A stretch of DNA of 5,913 nucleotides from an uncultured Agitococcus sp. (GTDB taxonomy: Bacteria > Pseudomonadota > Gammaproteobacteria > Pseudomonadales > Moraxellaceae), in contig NZ_CALETI010000385.1 in assembly GCF_937920075.1 (NCBI RefSeq), forward strand, positions 1 to 5,913. Reading direction: 5' to 3'. Of the stretch, positions 1-5,900 are shown piece by piece (position 1 is the first letter of the stretch; every line of letters starts with the position of its first letter). Below the pieces are notes generated by a model, which ran no database searches, had not been told where the DNA came from, and was given only the letters and a program-made list of their open reading frames with translations. Position numbers and translations under genes: made by a program.

Positions 1-548
1 TGTCCTAGGTATTTATCGGCACGAGTACGGCCATGAATGGCGAGTAATTGAATGCCTGCATCTTCGGCAATTTTGGCAATGGTTACGCCATTTTTATGGT
101 CTCTGTCCCAACCAGTACGTGTTTTTAAAGTAACAGGAATGGGAACTGCTTTAACCACAGTTGTTAAAATTTTTTCAACAAGGGCTTCGTCTTGCATTAA
201 GGCAGAACCTGCCAAACGATTACAGACCTTTTTTGCGGGGCAGCCCATATTAATATCAATAATATCAGCACCACGCTCCATGTTTAACCGTGCAGCATCA
301 GCCAGCATTTGTGGGTCATAACCGACAATTTGTACACTTTTGGGATTAGGCTCGCCATCATGATTCAGGCGAAAACTCGATTTGGTGCTGTGCCACAAAC
401 TAGGGTCAGAAGTGACCATTTCAGAGACGGTGTGGCCTGCACCTTGTTGCCGACAAATTTGGCGAAAAGGACGATCTGTCACACCTGCCATAGGTGCAAG
501 AATAAGTGGGTCAATGATATGTTGACCCAATTGTAGCGGTTTAATCAT
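1..548 (-). CDS. dusB: tRNA-dihydrouridine synthase B, partial (C-terminus beyond left edge)
   Basis: FMN- and NADPH-dependent reductase that converts specific uridines in the tRNA D-loop to dihydrouridine in the cytoplasm. Only the first 182 residues are inside the window. The N-terminus of the TIM barrel carries the FMN-binding APMAGVTDRPFR (18-29) and VSEM (41-44). Further on are the signature INMGCPAKKV (99-108) with catalytic Cys103, then LKTRTGW (141-147) with Lys142, and IHGRTR (171-176) with His172. These motifs are in the order and spacing of E. coli DusB. The ATG overlaps the TGA of the upstream DUF3426 gene (ATGA) and has no clear Shine-Dalgarno of its own, which points to translational coupling. 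In gammaproteobacteria dusB is normally followed by fis, which would lie past position 1. No frameshift is seen. The identification is very secure; the B subtype rests on the motif match plus the neighbours. Confidence 0.96.
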   Translation of the reverse strand, partial: MIKPLQLGQHIIDPLILAPMAGVTDRPFRQICRQQGAGHTVSEMVTSDPSLWHSTKSSFRLNHDGEPNPKSVQIVGYDPQMLADAARLNMERGADIIDINMGCPAKKVCNRLAGSALMQDEALVEKILTTVVKAVPIPVTLKTRTGWDRDHKNGVTIAKIAEDAGIQLLAIHGRTRADKYLG

Positions 549-1903
549 TTATACAACGGTTTCATCTTGTAGCTGGTCATATCCACTTTTGGATTGACGA
601 TGTCCAATTGTATCTGAATAGGTGTTTCTGGAGGAATACGTCGGAGAATTTTTGCTGCATCTCCATGTAAATATTCTTTAGGTTGAAAAGCGCGCGCGGC
701 AGTGACTTCACGTTTTTTGTTTAATAAAGTCAATTTGAGTGCGGGTAATGGTTGTGCAAAATCTGCTTTATTAAACACAACTGCGTTGATTTGTAATGCT
801 TCTTTGATTTCGGGATGTTTACGAATAACGAGTTTTTCAATACTTATCAAAGACGCATTCGGCGGCTCTGGTACTTGGCAACCTAGAGTGCTACAGATTT
901 GTACTAACTGTGGACGTGTTTTTTCGTCAAAAGCTAGTTCATTAAAATGAAAATAGACATATTGCACTAATAATAAAATAGTGGCAAAAATGCACATAAA
1001 GCTCCACGTTAACCAATAACCCCAATTGATAGAAATCATGGGTTGTGACTTGATTTCTAGAGGGAGGGTGGGGTTGATGCGTTGAGGTTGTGCGGTTGTG
1101 CTAGCACTTTTATTTAAAAAGCTTAATAAGTCATCATCTTCATGACTATTATTTGACGACTTTTTTGCACTGGTTTCAGTGTCAGTTTTTTCTGGTATAG
1201 GTTCTTTGGTTTTAGTTTTAGCATTAGGGTCTTTAGGTCGTTGTGGCGCAAGCTCCATGCTATAGTTTTTAGCTTTTTCCTTTTTTTCTTCTTCTTCAAG
1301 CTCAGACATTAACGCTTGTGCCCAACTTTCATCAGCACTTTCTTTAATTTTGTCAACACCACCTAAACCTTTTAGCGGTGCAGAGTCTGTTGGTTCAACC
1401 CAAGCTTCTTGTAATAAATCACTGATTTCATCATCAAATAACGGCTTTTTGGTTTTGCTCGGTTGAGGTTTTTCTTCTGGCTCACTGATGGGCGCAGATG
1501 CAGATTTTTTGGGGCTAATATTGGCTAAATCATCTTCTAATTCGGCACCTAAATCCCCTAACAAATCCATTGCCCAAGATTCATCATCTTTTTTACGTTT
1601 TTTAGCGGGTGCTGGCTGAGGTTGAGGCGGAGCATGTTGTTCTTTAGCAACAACAGGCATAGACATTTGACTGTCTGATGTATTTTTTGGAGCGACTGGT
1701 GGTGTACTGATTGGTGCAGCAGCTTGAGGTGGTGCAGCGGGAATATCAACGATTTGTGATGCGTCAACCAAATGCTGATCGGCTCTAAATACTTGCAAGC
1801 AGCTACCGCAGCGTACATGACCACCACGAGCGGCTAGTTGATCATCAGTAATATTAAAAACACTTGTACAATGAGGACAGCGTGTTTGTTTGGTTGTGCT
1901 CAT
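545..1903 (-). CDS. zinc-ribbon and DUF3426 domain single-pass membrane protein
   Basis: A 452-residue protein of unknown biochemical role. The N-terminus is an MJ0042-type zinc ribbon with Cys9-x2-Cys12 and Cys32-x2-Cys35. A long low-complexity linker (about 48-290), rich in Pro, Ala, Lys and Asp/Glu, follows. One hydrophobic segment, about 293-318, is the likely membrane anchor. The C-terminal DUF3426 domain (about 325-450) carries the family's paired cysteines (Cys337 and Cys342 in ICSTLGC). The expected topology is zinc ribbon and linker in the cytoplasm, DUF3426 in the periplasm; this is inferred from the lack of a signal peptide and from the single segment. The linker repeats an acidic motif, DESWAxxLxxxL, at 107-118 and 191-202. 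The ATG is preceded by GAGGG at suitable spacing (1907-1911). The gene has its own likely promoter upstream and shares ATGA with dusB. Genes of this family commonly sit between prmA and dusB in gammaproteobacteria. The domain calls are sure; the function is not known. Confidence 0.93.
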   Translation of the reverse strand: MSTTKQTRCPHCTSVFNITDDQLAARGGHVRCGSCLQVFRADQHLVDASQIVDIPAAPPQAAAPISTPPVAPKNTSDSQMSMPVVAKEQHAPPQPQPAPAKKRKKDDESWAMDLLGDLGAELEDDLANISPKKSASAPISEPEEKPQPSKTKKPLFDDEISDLLQEAWVEPTDSAPLKGLGGVDKIKESADESWAQALMSELEEEEKKEKAKNYSMELAPQRPKDPNAKTKTKEPIPEKTDTETSAKKSSNNSHEDDDLLSFLNKSASTTAQPQRINPTLPLEIKSQPMISINWGYWLTWSFMCIFATILLLVQYVYFHFNELAFDEKTRPQLVQICSTLGCQVPEPPNASLISIEKLVIRKHPEIKEALQINAVVFNKADFAQPLPALKLTLLNKKREVTAARAFQPKEYLHGDAAKILRRIPPETPIQIQLDIVNPKVDMTSYKMKPLYK

Positions 1904-1906
1904 AGT

Positions 1907-1911
1907 CCCTC
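1907..1911 (-). promoter_or_regulatory. Shine-Dalgarno of the DUF3426 gene
   Basis: GAGGG on the minus strand lies three bases before the ATG at 1903 (GAGGGACTATG). It supports this start for the zinc-ribbon protein, whose first CxxC pair begins at residue 9, so no later start could retain the domain. Confidence 0.7.
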
Positions 1912-1951
1912 AAGCTCCAAATCTTGTGCTAAAAATATGGGAGAAGTCGAT

Positions 1952-1957
1952 ATTATA
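1952..1957 (-). promoter_or_regulatory. candidate -10 box of a DUF3426-dusB promoter
   Basis: A perfect TATAAT on the minus strand lies in the 168-nt gap between prmA and the DUF3426 gene. Transcription would start near 1945, giving a leader of about 40 nt. The -35 region at 17-bp spacing (1975-1980) reads CCCACA, which matches only the last three bases of TTGACA, and the DNA upstream is A/T-rich. The surroundings are AT-rich enough that a chance TATAAT is possible. The position, directly before the gene that leads into dusB and probably fis, makes a promoter plausible. Confidence 0.5.
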
Positions 1958-2027
1958 TATTTTTTCATTATTTTTGTGGGTTATTTCACAGAATAATATG
2001 ATTTTTTAATTAATGTGTTTTTGATTA

Positions 2028-2064
2028 TGCGTCAATAGACATGATTTTGCTGTCTATCGACGCA
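2028..2064 (-). other. 14-bp stem-loop just downstream of prmA
   Basis: Arms 2028-2041 and 2051-2064 are inverted copies around a 9-nt loop, starting 7 nt after the prmA stop codon. Thirteen pairs are Watson-Crick. The remaining pair (2034/2058) is U-G in the minus-strand RNA but A-C in the plus-strand RNA, so the hairpin forms better in the transcript of the prmA operon. No T-run follows on either strand, so it is not a canonical intrinsic terminator. It could be a 3'-end stabiliser, an atypical terminator or a processing site between aroQ-accB-accC-prmA and the downstream pair. Confidence 0.65.
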
Positions 2065-2071
2065 CAAATAT

Positions 2072-2956
2072 TTAGTTCGCCAAACGTTTACCCGATAAAC
2101 GACACCAATTTTCTTCTTTAGTTTGTAATCGATCTAAAACAAACCACGGCTGATAAGCCTCGCGTAAATCTTCAACCTGACTATCAATAATGCCAGATAA
2201 AGCAAGATCAGCATTTGCTTGGCATAAATCGGCCAAAATTGGGGCTAATTCAGCTAAAGGGCCTGCTAAAATATTAGCAACGAGTGTTTGAGCTTTAATG
2301 GCAGGCATATCATGTGGAAAACACACGGTCATTTTGTCGGCGACACCATTACGCGCAGCATTATCTTTGGTGGCTAATAAGGCTTGTGGGTCGGTATCGA
2401 CACAATAAGCATGTTTTGCACCGAGTAATAAAGCCGCAATGGCTAAAATGCCTGAGCCACATCCATAATCGACAACAATCTTATCTTGTAAATCTAAACC
2501 ATCTAACCATTCTAAACATAAGGCTGTGGTTGGGTGTGTACCTGTACCAAAAGCCAAACCAGGGTCTAGTAATAAGTTAATAGCGTTAGGTTGGGGTGGA
2601 GGTGTCCAACTTGGGACAATCCATAAACGCTCACCAAAACACATGGGGTGGTAGTGATCCATCCATGCCCGTTCCCAGACTTGGTCTTCTAAAATTTCGA
2701 CTTTGTGGCTAGGCAAACCACCATCTAAATGATCTTGTAAAAACTCTAAAATCGCGTCCATATCAGAGTCGATGGTAAATAAAGCCACAATACGTGTCGC
2801 ATCCCAAAGTGGTGTCGTACCTAAAGGTGGCTCAAATAAGGGTTGATCGGCGGCATCTTCCATCATAATTGCCCCTGCACCCACCAGTTCGAGGGCTTCT
2901 TCAATACGGTCTGCATCAGCTTTTGAGCTGTCGATTTTAAGTTGTAACCAAGCCAT
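2072..2956 (-). CDS. prmA: ribosomal protein L11 methyltransferase
   Basis: S-adenosylmethionine-dependent enzyme that trimethylates ribosomal protein L11 at several amino groups in the cytoplasm. It has 294 residues, against 293 in E. coli. An N-terminal L11-recognition domain (about 1-100) is followed by a linker and a Rossmann-fold methyltransferase domain. The latter has DPGLAFGTGTHPTT (131-144), the SAM-binding VDYGCGSGILAIAA (162-175), the acidic VDTDPQAL (186-193) and the post-motif NILAGPL (228-234), all diagnostic of PrmA. The C-terminus ends in the typical EENWCRLSGKR (281-291). The ATG lies 3 nt after the accC stop codon, and no good Shine-Dalgarno is visible, so translation probably depends on coupling to accC. 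A strong hairpin follows the stop codon. No defects are seen. Confidence 0.98.
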   Translation of the reverse strand: MAWLQLKIDSSKADADRIEEALELVGAGAIMMEDAADQPLFEPPLGTTPLWDATRIVALFTIDSDMDAILEFLQDHLDGGLPSHKVEILEDQVWERAWMDHYHPMCFGERLWIVPSWTPPPQPNAINLLLDPGLAFGTGTHPTTALCLEWLDGLDLQDKIVVDYGCGSGILAIAALLLGAKHAYCVDTDPQALLATKDNAARNGVADKMTVCFPHDMPAIKAQTLVANILAGPLAELAPILADLCQANADLALSGIIDSQVEDLREAYQPWFVLDRLQTKEENWCRLSGKRLAN

Positions 2957-2959
2957 GCT

Positions 2960-4300
2960 TTATGATAATCCCAATTTTTTCTCAAGATAATGAATGTCCA
3001 CACCACCTTCGTTAAAGGCAGAGTCGGTGAGGATTATATCACGATGGAGCGGAATATTGCTTTTAATACCTTCAACAACAATTTCATCGAGTGCGTTACG
3101 CATTCGTTGTAAAGCAACAGCACGACTATTACCAAACGCAATTAATTTGCCAATCAATGAGTCATAGTAGGGTGGCACGCTATAACCCGTGTAAATATGG
3201 GAATCCATGCGAATGCCTAAACCACCAGGGGCATGGTAATAATTGATTTTACCAGGACAGGGCAAAAAGCTTTGTGGGTCTTCGGCATTAATACGGCATT
3301 CAATCGCATGACCACGAATGACAATATCTTCTTGACGATAAGATAAACCCAAACCTGCGGCTACACGTAATTGTTCTTTAATAATATCGACACCAGTCAC
3401 CATTTCGGTAACAGGGTGTTCAACTTGCACACGGGTATTCATTTCGATGAAATAAAAACGGCCATCTTCATACAAAAATTCAAAAGTCCCTGCACCACGA
3501 TATTTCATTTGTTGGCAAGCTTTGACACAAGCATCAGCAACTTCGGCACGAACATTATCAGGAATATGGGGGGCGGGGGCTTCTTCAACCACTTTTTGAT
3601 GGCGACGTTGTAAAGAACAATCACGATCCCCTAAATGAATGGCGTTGCCTTCACCATCACCTAAAACTTGAATTTCGACATGGCGTGGATGTTGTAAAAA
3701 CTTTTCCATGTAAACGGTGTCATCACCAAATGCTGCTTTGGCTTCGGATTGGGTAATGGCAAGACTATTTAAAATTTCATCTTCATGATGTACGACTCGC
3801 ATCCCACGACCACCACCACCAGCAGCGGCTTTAATAATAATCGGTAAACCAATGCGTTGAGCAATAGCAACCGCGCTATCGGCATTTACTGCACCATCTG
3901 AACCAGGGACGGTTGGGACGCCAGCCGCTTTCATCGCTTCAATGGCCGCTACTTTATTGCCCATCATCCGAATATTGTCTGCACGCGGACCAATAAAGGT
4001 AAAACCTGATTGTTCAACTGCTTCGGCAAAATCGGCATTTTCGGACAAAAAACCATAACCTGGATGAATGGCTTGGGCTTGCGTGGCTTCGGCAGCCGCA
4101 ATAATTGACGGAATGTTTAAGTAACTTTCTTTGGAAAGCGCAGGGCCAATACATAAGGCTTCATCGGCCAAACGCACATGTAATAAATCACGATCAGCTT
4201 TAGAGTACACAGCAACGGTGCGGATACCTAATTCTTTGCAGGCTCGTAACACGCGCAGTGCAATTTCACCACGGTTAGCAATTAAGACTTTGCTTAGCAT
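2960..4300 (-). CDS. accC: acetyl-CoA carboxylase, biotin carboxylase subunit
   Basis: Carboxylates the biotin on AccB, using ATP and bicarbonate, in the first committed step of fatty-acid synthesis. The 446 residues compare with 449 in E. coli. The protein opens with MLSKVLIANRGEIALRV, the start of the biotin carboxylase N-domain. The ATP-grasp domain has Lys116, Lys157 and the glycine loop GGGGRGMR (161-168). Metal and catalytic residues are Lys236, Glu274, Glu286, Asn288, Arg290, Gln292 and Glu294 in EMNTRVQVEHP, with Arg336 in HAIECRINAEDP (331-341). Numbers from Lys157 on run two below the E. coli numbers, so the active site is complete. An in-frame ATG at 4342 would add 14 residues, but it lies inside accB. 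The start at 4300 matches the family and has GAGG five bases upstream, next to the accB stop. It is cotranscribed with accB. Confidence 0.98.
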   Translation of the reverse strand: MLSKVLIANRGEIALRVLRACKELGIRTVAVYSKADRDLLHVRLADEALCIGPALSKESYLNIPSIIAAAEATQAQAIHPGYGFLSENADFAEAVEQSGFTFIGPRADNIRMMGNKVAAIEAMKAAGVPTVPGSDGAVNADSAVAIAQRIGLPIIIKAAAGGGGRGMRVVHHEDEILNSLAITQSEAKAAFGDDTVYMEKFLQHPRHVEIQVLGDGEGNAIHLGDRDCSLQRRHQKVVEEAPAPHIPDNVRAEVADACVKACQQMKYRGAGTFEFLYEDGRFYFIEMNTRVQVEHPVTEMVTGVDIIKEQLRVAAGLGLSYRQEDIVIRGHAIECRINAEDPQSFLPCPGKINYYHAPGGLGIRMDSHIYTGYSVPPYYDSLIGKLIAFGNSRAVALQRMRNALDEIVVEGIKSNIPLHRDIILTDSAFNEGGVDIHYLEKKLGLS

Positions 4301-4305
4301 AGTTG

Positions 4306-4309
4306 CCTC
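4306..4309 (-). promoter_or_regulatory. accC Shine-Dalgarno overlapping the accB stop
   Basis: GAGG overlaps the last two bases of the accB TGA (TGAGGC) and lies five bases before the accC ATG at 4300. It decides the start in favour of 4300 over the upstream in-frame ATG at 4342. It also suggests that ribosomes ending accB promote accC initiation, which would help balance the two subunits. Confidence 0.75.
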
Positions 4310-4778
4310 ATACAATAGTAAATAAGGCTTGGTCGTATTCAACCACTTGACCGTTATCCACTAAAATGGATTCAATCGTGCCTGATTTGTCGGCTTGAAT
4401 TTGGTTCATCATTTTCATCGCTTCGATGATACATAAGGTATCACCTTGTTTAACAGTTTGGCCAACTTCAACAAAATTGCCTGCAGTTGGTGACGGAGCA
4501 CGATAAAATGTACCAACCATAGGAGAGCGTTGAATAAAACCCTGAGTTTGTGGTTTTTCTTCGGGTGGGGCTGTACCAATTGCTTGAGCAGCAGGTGTTG
4601 CGGTTGTTGGTGCTGTGGCAACAGGCATTGGTGCAACAGGTGCAGCATAATGACTAACAACACCAGACTGGCGGTTACGAGCAATACGAATCGACTCTTC
4701 ACCTTCTTTAATTTCTAATTCGTCAAAAGTGGATTCTTCTAACATCTCAATTAATTTTTTAACTTTACGAATATCCAT
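4308..4778 (-). CDS. accB: acetyl-CoA carboxylase, biotin carboxyl carrier protein (BCCP)
   Basis: Carries the covalently bound biotin that moves carboxylate from AccC to the AccAD carboxyltransferase. At 156 residues it is the same length as the E. coli protein. The N-terminus (1-35, MDIRKVKKLIEMLEES and EIKEGEESIRI) is the oligomerisation/AccC-contact region. A Pro/Ala/Thr-rich flexible linker (about 44-78) follows. The C-terminal biotinyl domain (about 80-156) has SPMVGTFYRAPSP (85-97) and the biotinylation motif EAMKMMNQI (119-127) with Lys122. The segment SPTAGNFVEVG (96-106) corresponds to the thumb typical of bacterial BCCP. AGAGAG at suitable spacing (4785-4790) precedes the ATG. It begins 15 nt after the aroQ stop and ends 7 nt before accC, so the three genes form one transcription unit. 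Confidence 0.98.
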   Translation of the reverse strand: MDIRKVKKLIEMLEESTFDELEIKEGEESIRIARNRQSGVVSHYAAPVAPMPVATAPTTATPAAQAIGTAPPEEKPQTQGFIQRSPMVGTFYRAPSPTAGNFVEVGQTVKQGDTLCIIEAMKMMNQIQADKSGTIESILVDNGQVVEYDQALFTIV

Positions 4779-4793
4779 AAAATACTCTCTAAA

Positions 4794-5240
4794 TTATTTT
4801 GTGTGATTTAAACTGTTAATGACATATTGCAAAGCAAAATCATAACCTTGCGCACCTAGTCCACAAATGACCCCAATGGCGACATCTGAAAAATAAGAAT
4901 GATGTCTAAAGGTTTCACGCGCATGAACGTTGGACAAATGTACTTCTACAAAAGGAATTTTTACCGCTAAAATCGCATCACGAATGGCAACAGAGGTATG
5001 AGTAAAGGCGGCAGGATTAATAATAATATATTGTGTGCCGTCATGTGTTGCAGCTTGAATACGGTCAACTAACACACCTTCATGATTACTTTGTAGATAA
5101 TCTAAGCTATAGCCCTGTTGATGAGCTTTGGTAGCAAGTTGTTCGTTAATTTGCGCTAAGGTGGTTGCACCATAAATGGTTGGCTCACGTGTTCCTAATA
5201 AGTTTAAATTAGGCCCGTGTAGCAACAAAATTTGTGCCAT
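4794..5240 (-). CDS. aroQ: type II 3-dehydroquinate dehydratase
   Basis: Dehydrates 3-dehydroquinate to 3-dehydroshikimate in the shikimate pathway; type II enzymes are cytoplasmic dodecamers. It has 148 residues. The N-terminus LLLHGPNLNLLGTREP (5-20) holds the catalytic Arg18 and the flexible active-site loop, with Tyr23 as the usual proton acceptor. INPAAFTHTSVAIRDA (74-89) gives Asn75, His81 and Asp88. VEVHLSNVHARE (98-109) gives Glu99, His101 and Ser103. FRHHSYFSDVAIGVICGLG (111-129) contains Arg112. All expected active-site residues are present. A TTG at 5246 could add two residues, but GAGA at 5247-5250 would then touch the start codon; the ATG at 5240 has proper spacing and begins as family members do. 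First gene of the accBC unit, as in Pseudomonas. Confidence 0.97.
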   Translation of the reverse strand: MAQILLLHGPNLNLLGTREPTIYGATTLAQINEQLATKAHQQGYSLDYLQSNHEGVLVDRIQAATHDGTQYIIINPAAFTHTSVAIRDAILAVKIPFVEVHLSNVHARETFRHHSYFSDVAIGVICGLGAQGYDFALQYVINSLNHTK

Positions 5241-5246
5241 AATCAA

Positions 5247-5250
5247 TCTC
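5247..5250 (-). promoter_or_regulatory. aroQ Shine-Dalgarno
   Basis: GAGA lies six bases before the ATG at 5240 and directly against the alternative TTG at 5246. It therefore supports ATG 5240 as the start codon. Confidence 0.55.
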
Positions 5251-5280
5251 GTTTTGCTGAATTAAAATTGAGGAAAAGGC

Positions 5281-5286
5281 ATTTTA
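5281..5286 (-). promoter_or_regulatory. candidate extended -10 of the aroQ-accB-accC-prmA promoter
   Basis: The minus strand reads TGATAAAAT: a TGn extension followed by TAAAAT, one mismatch from TATAAT. Transcription would start near 5274 and give a leader of about 34 nt before aroQ. No good -35 hexamer is seen at 16-18 bp, which an extended -10 can tolerate. This is the best minus-strand candidate in the 261-nt divergent gap (5247-5507). The rest of that gap is AT-rich and shows no open reading frame, tRNA or riboswitch that I recognise. Confidence 0.45.
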
Positions 5287-5440
5287 TCAAAATAACTGCT
5301 TAAACCTTAAAATGTGCTATATGCTAGATTATTGTTATTTCATCAGGTTTAGAGCCTGTGTAGCAATATAGTGTTAAATTGCCGCCAAGATACCTAAACT
5401 TCTACTATTAAGCAATTCCTTAATGTGAAAAAAACAACCG

Positions 5441-5456
5441 AAATTAGCGTATTTTG
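5441..5456 (+). repeat. direct repeat, copy 1 (upstream of the small membrane gene)
   Basis: AAATTAGCGTATTTTG matches 5880-5895 (AAATTAGCGCGTTTTG) at 14 of 16 positions, with the first nine bases identical. It lies about 50 nt before the start of the small plus-strand gene, and the other copy lies 18 nt after its stop. Both are also close to a TTTTGCC string, but on opposite sides of the core. It may be a remnant of a mobile element or a regulator site. Confidence 0.4.
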
Positions 5457-5470
5457 CCGACATTTTTACT

Positions 5471-5476
5471 TAAAAT
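5471..5476 (+). promoter_or_regulatory. weak candidate -10 for the small membrane gene
   Basis: TAAAAT on the plus strand is 31 bases before the ATG at 5508 and leaves a leader of about 25 nt. No -35 hexamer is recognisable at 16-18 bp. In this AT-rich gap such a hexamer could arise by chance. Confidence 0.25.
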
Positions 5477-5496
5477 AACGACAAAGTCAGAATTTT

Positions 5497-5500
5497 AGGA
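5497..5500 (+). promoter_or_regulatory. Shine-Dalgarno of the small membrane gene
   Basis: AGGA followed by a seven-base spacer before ATG 5508. It is the main support for this start, and the start in turn gives a proper signal peptide. Confidence 0.6.
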
Positions 5501-5507
5501 AAGCAAC

Positions 5508-5861
5508 ATGATACTAAAGCCTTTATTAAAGTTTGGACTATTATCTTGCCTGACAATAGGGCAAGTTTTTGCTGAAGAAACTTCTTCGCTTGATGCGATG
5601 ATGCCAAATTTAGTGATAGATTTGTCGTCAGTGGCAAGTCAAGTATGGTTTGCCCAAGCACAAATTTGGGGGGCGTGCAGCCTTGTGGCGTTATTCGTGG
5701 CAATAATGGTGTGGGTTTTGTTGAATATTAACTCTTTGAAGCAACAAGATAATCAAGGGGATGTGTTAGCTAAACGTGTTTCCTTATTATGGGTAGCTTT
5801 TTTGATGATGATAGTAGTGAGTTTTGCCATACCTTTGTTGAGGGTATGGCTAGTGTGGTAG
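5508..5861 (+). CDS. unrecognised small membrane protein with signal peptide
   Basis: A 117-residue protein that I cannot assign to a family. Residues 1-22 look like a Sec signal peptide: Lys4 and Lys8, a hydrophobic core (9-18), and a likely cleavage site after VFA (20-22) before EE. A polar, mildly acidic stretch (23-50) follows. Hydrophobic segments at about 54-73 and 91-113 are joined by a short loop with Lys78, Lys89 and Arg90. By the positive-inside rule the loop is cytoplasmic and both ends of the mature protein are periplasmic. This outline (signal peptide, two helices, short basic loop) resembles VirB2/TrbC-type pilins and other small inner-membrane proteins, but I see no sequence motif to support that. 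It is divergent from aroQ and stands alone on its strand. Its stop codon adjoins a possible insertion-sequence end, so the C-terminus could have been altered by insertion. Confidence 0.75.
   Translation: MILKPLLKFGLLSCLTIGQVFAEETSSLDAMMPNLVIDLSSVASQVWFAQAQIWGACSLVALFVAIMVWVLLNINSLKQQDNQGDVLAKRVSLLWVAFLMMIVVSFAIPLLRVWLVW
5826..5850 (+). other. perfect 8-bp inverted repeat inside the 3' end of the small gene
   Basis: GCCATACC (5826-5833) and GGTATGGC (5843-5850) are exact reverse complements around a 9-nt loop, within the codons for residues 107-115. No T-run follows, so it is not a standard terminator. It could be an mRNA 3' stabilising hairpin or chance. Confidence 0.45.
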
Positions 5862-5900
5862 GACTTACGCATTTTGCCAAAATTAGCGCGTTTTGTGAGC
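5861..5900. mobile_element. possible insertion-sequence or MITE end (partial, at the right edge)
   Basis: GGACTTACGCATTTTGCC begins at the last base of the small gene's TAG. From memory, GGACTTACGCA-type ends occur on insertion sequences in cyanobacteria and sulfur bacteria. The partner end and any transposase would lie outside the window, so this is only a suggestion. The last 52 nt of the window contain no gene I can see. Confidence 0.25.
5880..5895 (+). repeat. direct repeat, copy 2 (downstream of the small membrane gene)
   Basis: AAATTAGCGCGTTTTG, 14 of 16 identical to 5441-5456. It sits inside the possible insertion-sequence end, preceded by TTTTGCC at 5872-5878. Confidence 0.4.

Noticed and set aside
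52..536. Plus-strand open frames opposite dusB
   Set aside because: Antisense shadows of a well-conserved coding sequence, with no start signals or family resemblance.
2028..2064. Intrinsic terminator call for the hairpin after prmA
   Set aside because: No T-run follows the stem on either strand, so it is reported only as a stem-loop.
4301..4342. Longer accC beginning at the in-frame ATG at 4342
   Set aside because: The extra 14 residues overlap accB, have no family counterpart and no Shine-Dalgarno; ATG 4300 has GAGG and begins as the known enzymes do.
4415..4702. Minus-strand open frame inside accB, Leu/His-rich
   Set aside because: A shifted-frame shadow of the accB linker; composition is what CCA/GCA-rich codons give out of frame.
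5241..5246. TTG start for aroQ
   Set aside because: It adds only two residues and touches the Shine-Dalgarno; ATG 5240 fits spacing and family.
5301..5351. Inverted pair TAAACCT / AGGTTTA in the aroQ upstream gap, and a weak dyad around 5344-5358
   Set aside because: Seven bases separated by 37, and an imperfect short dyad, are expected by chance in AT-rich DNA; no known operator is matched.
5470..5703. Minus-strand open frame of 77 codons opposite the small membrane gene
   Set aside because: It overlaps a plus-strand frame with a better start signal and a coherent signal peptide and helices; its own protein has no recognisable features.
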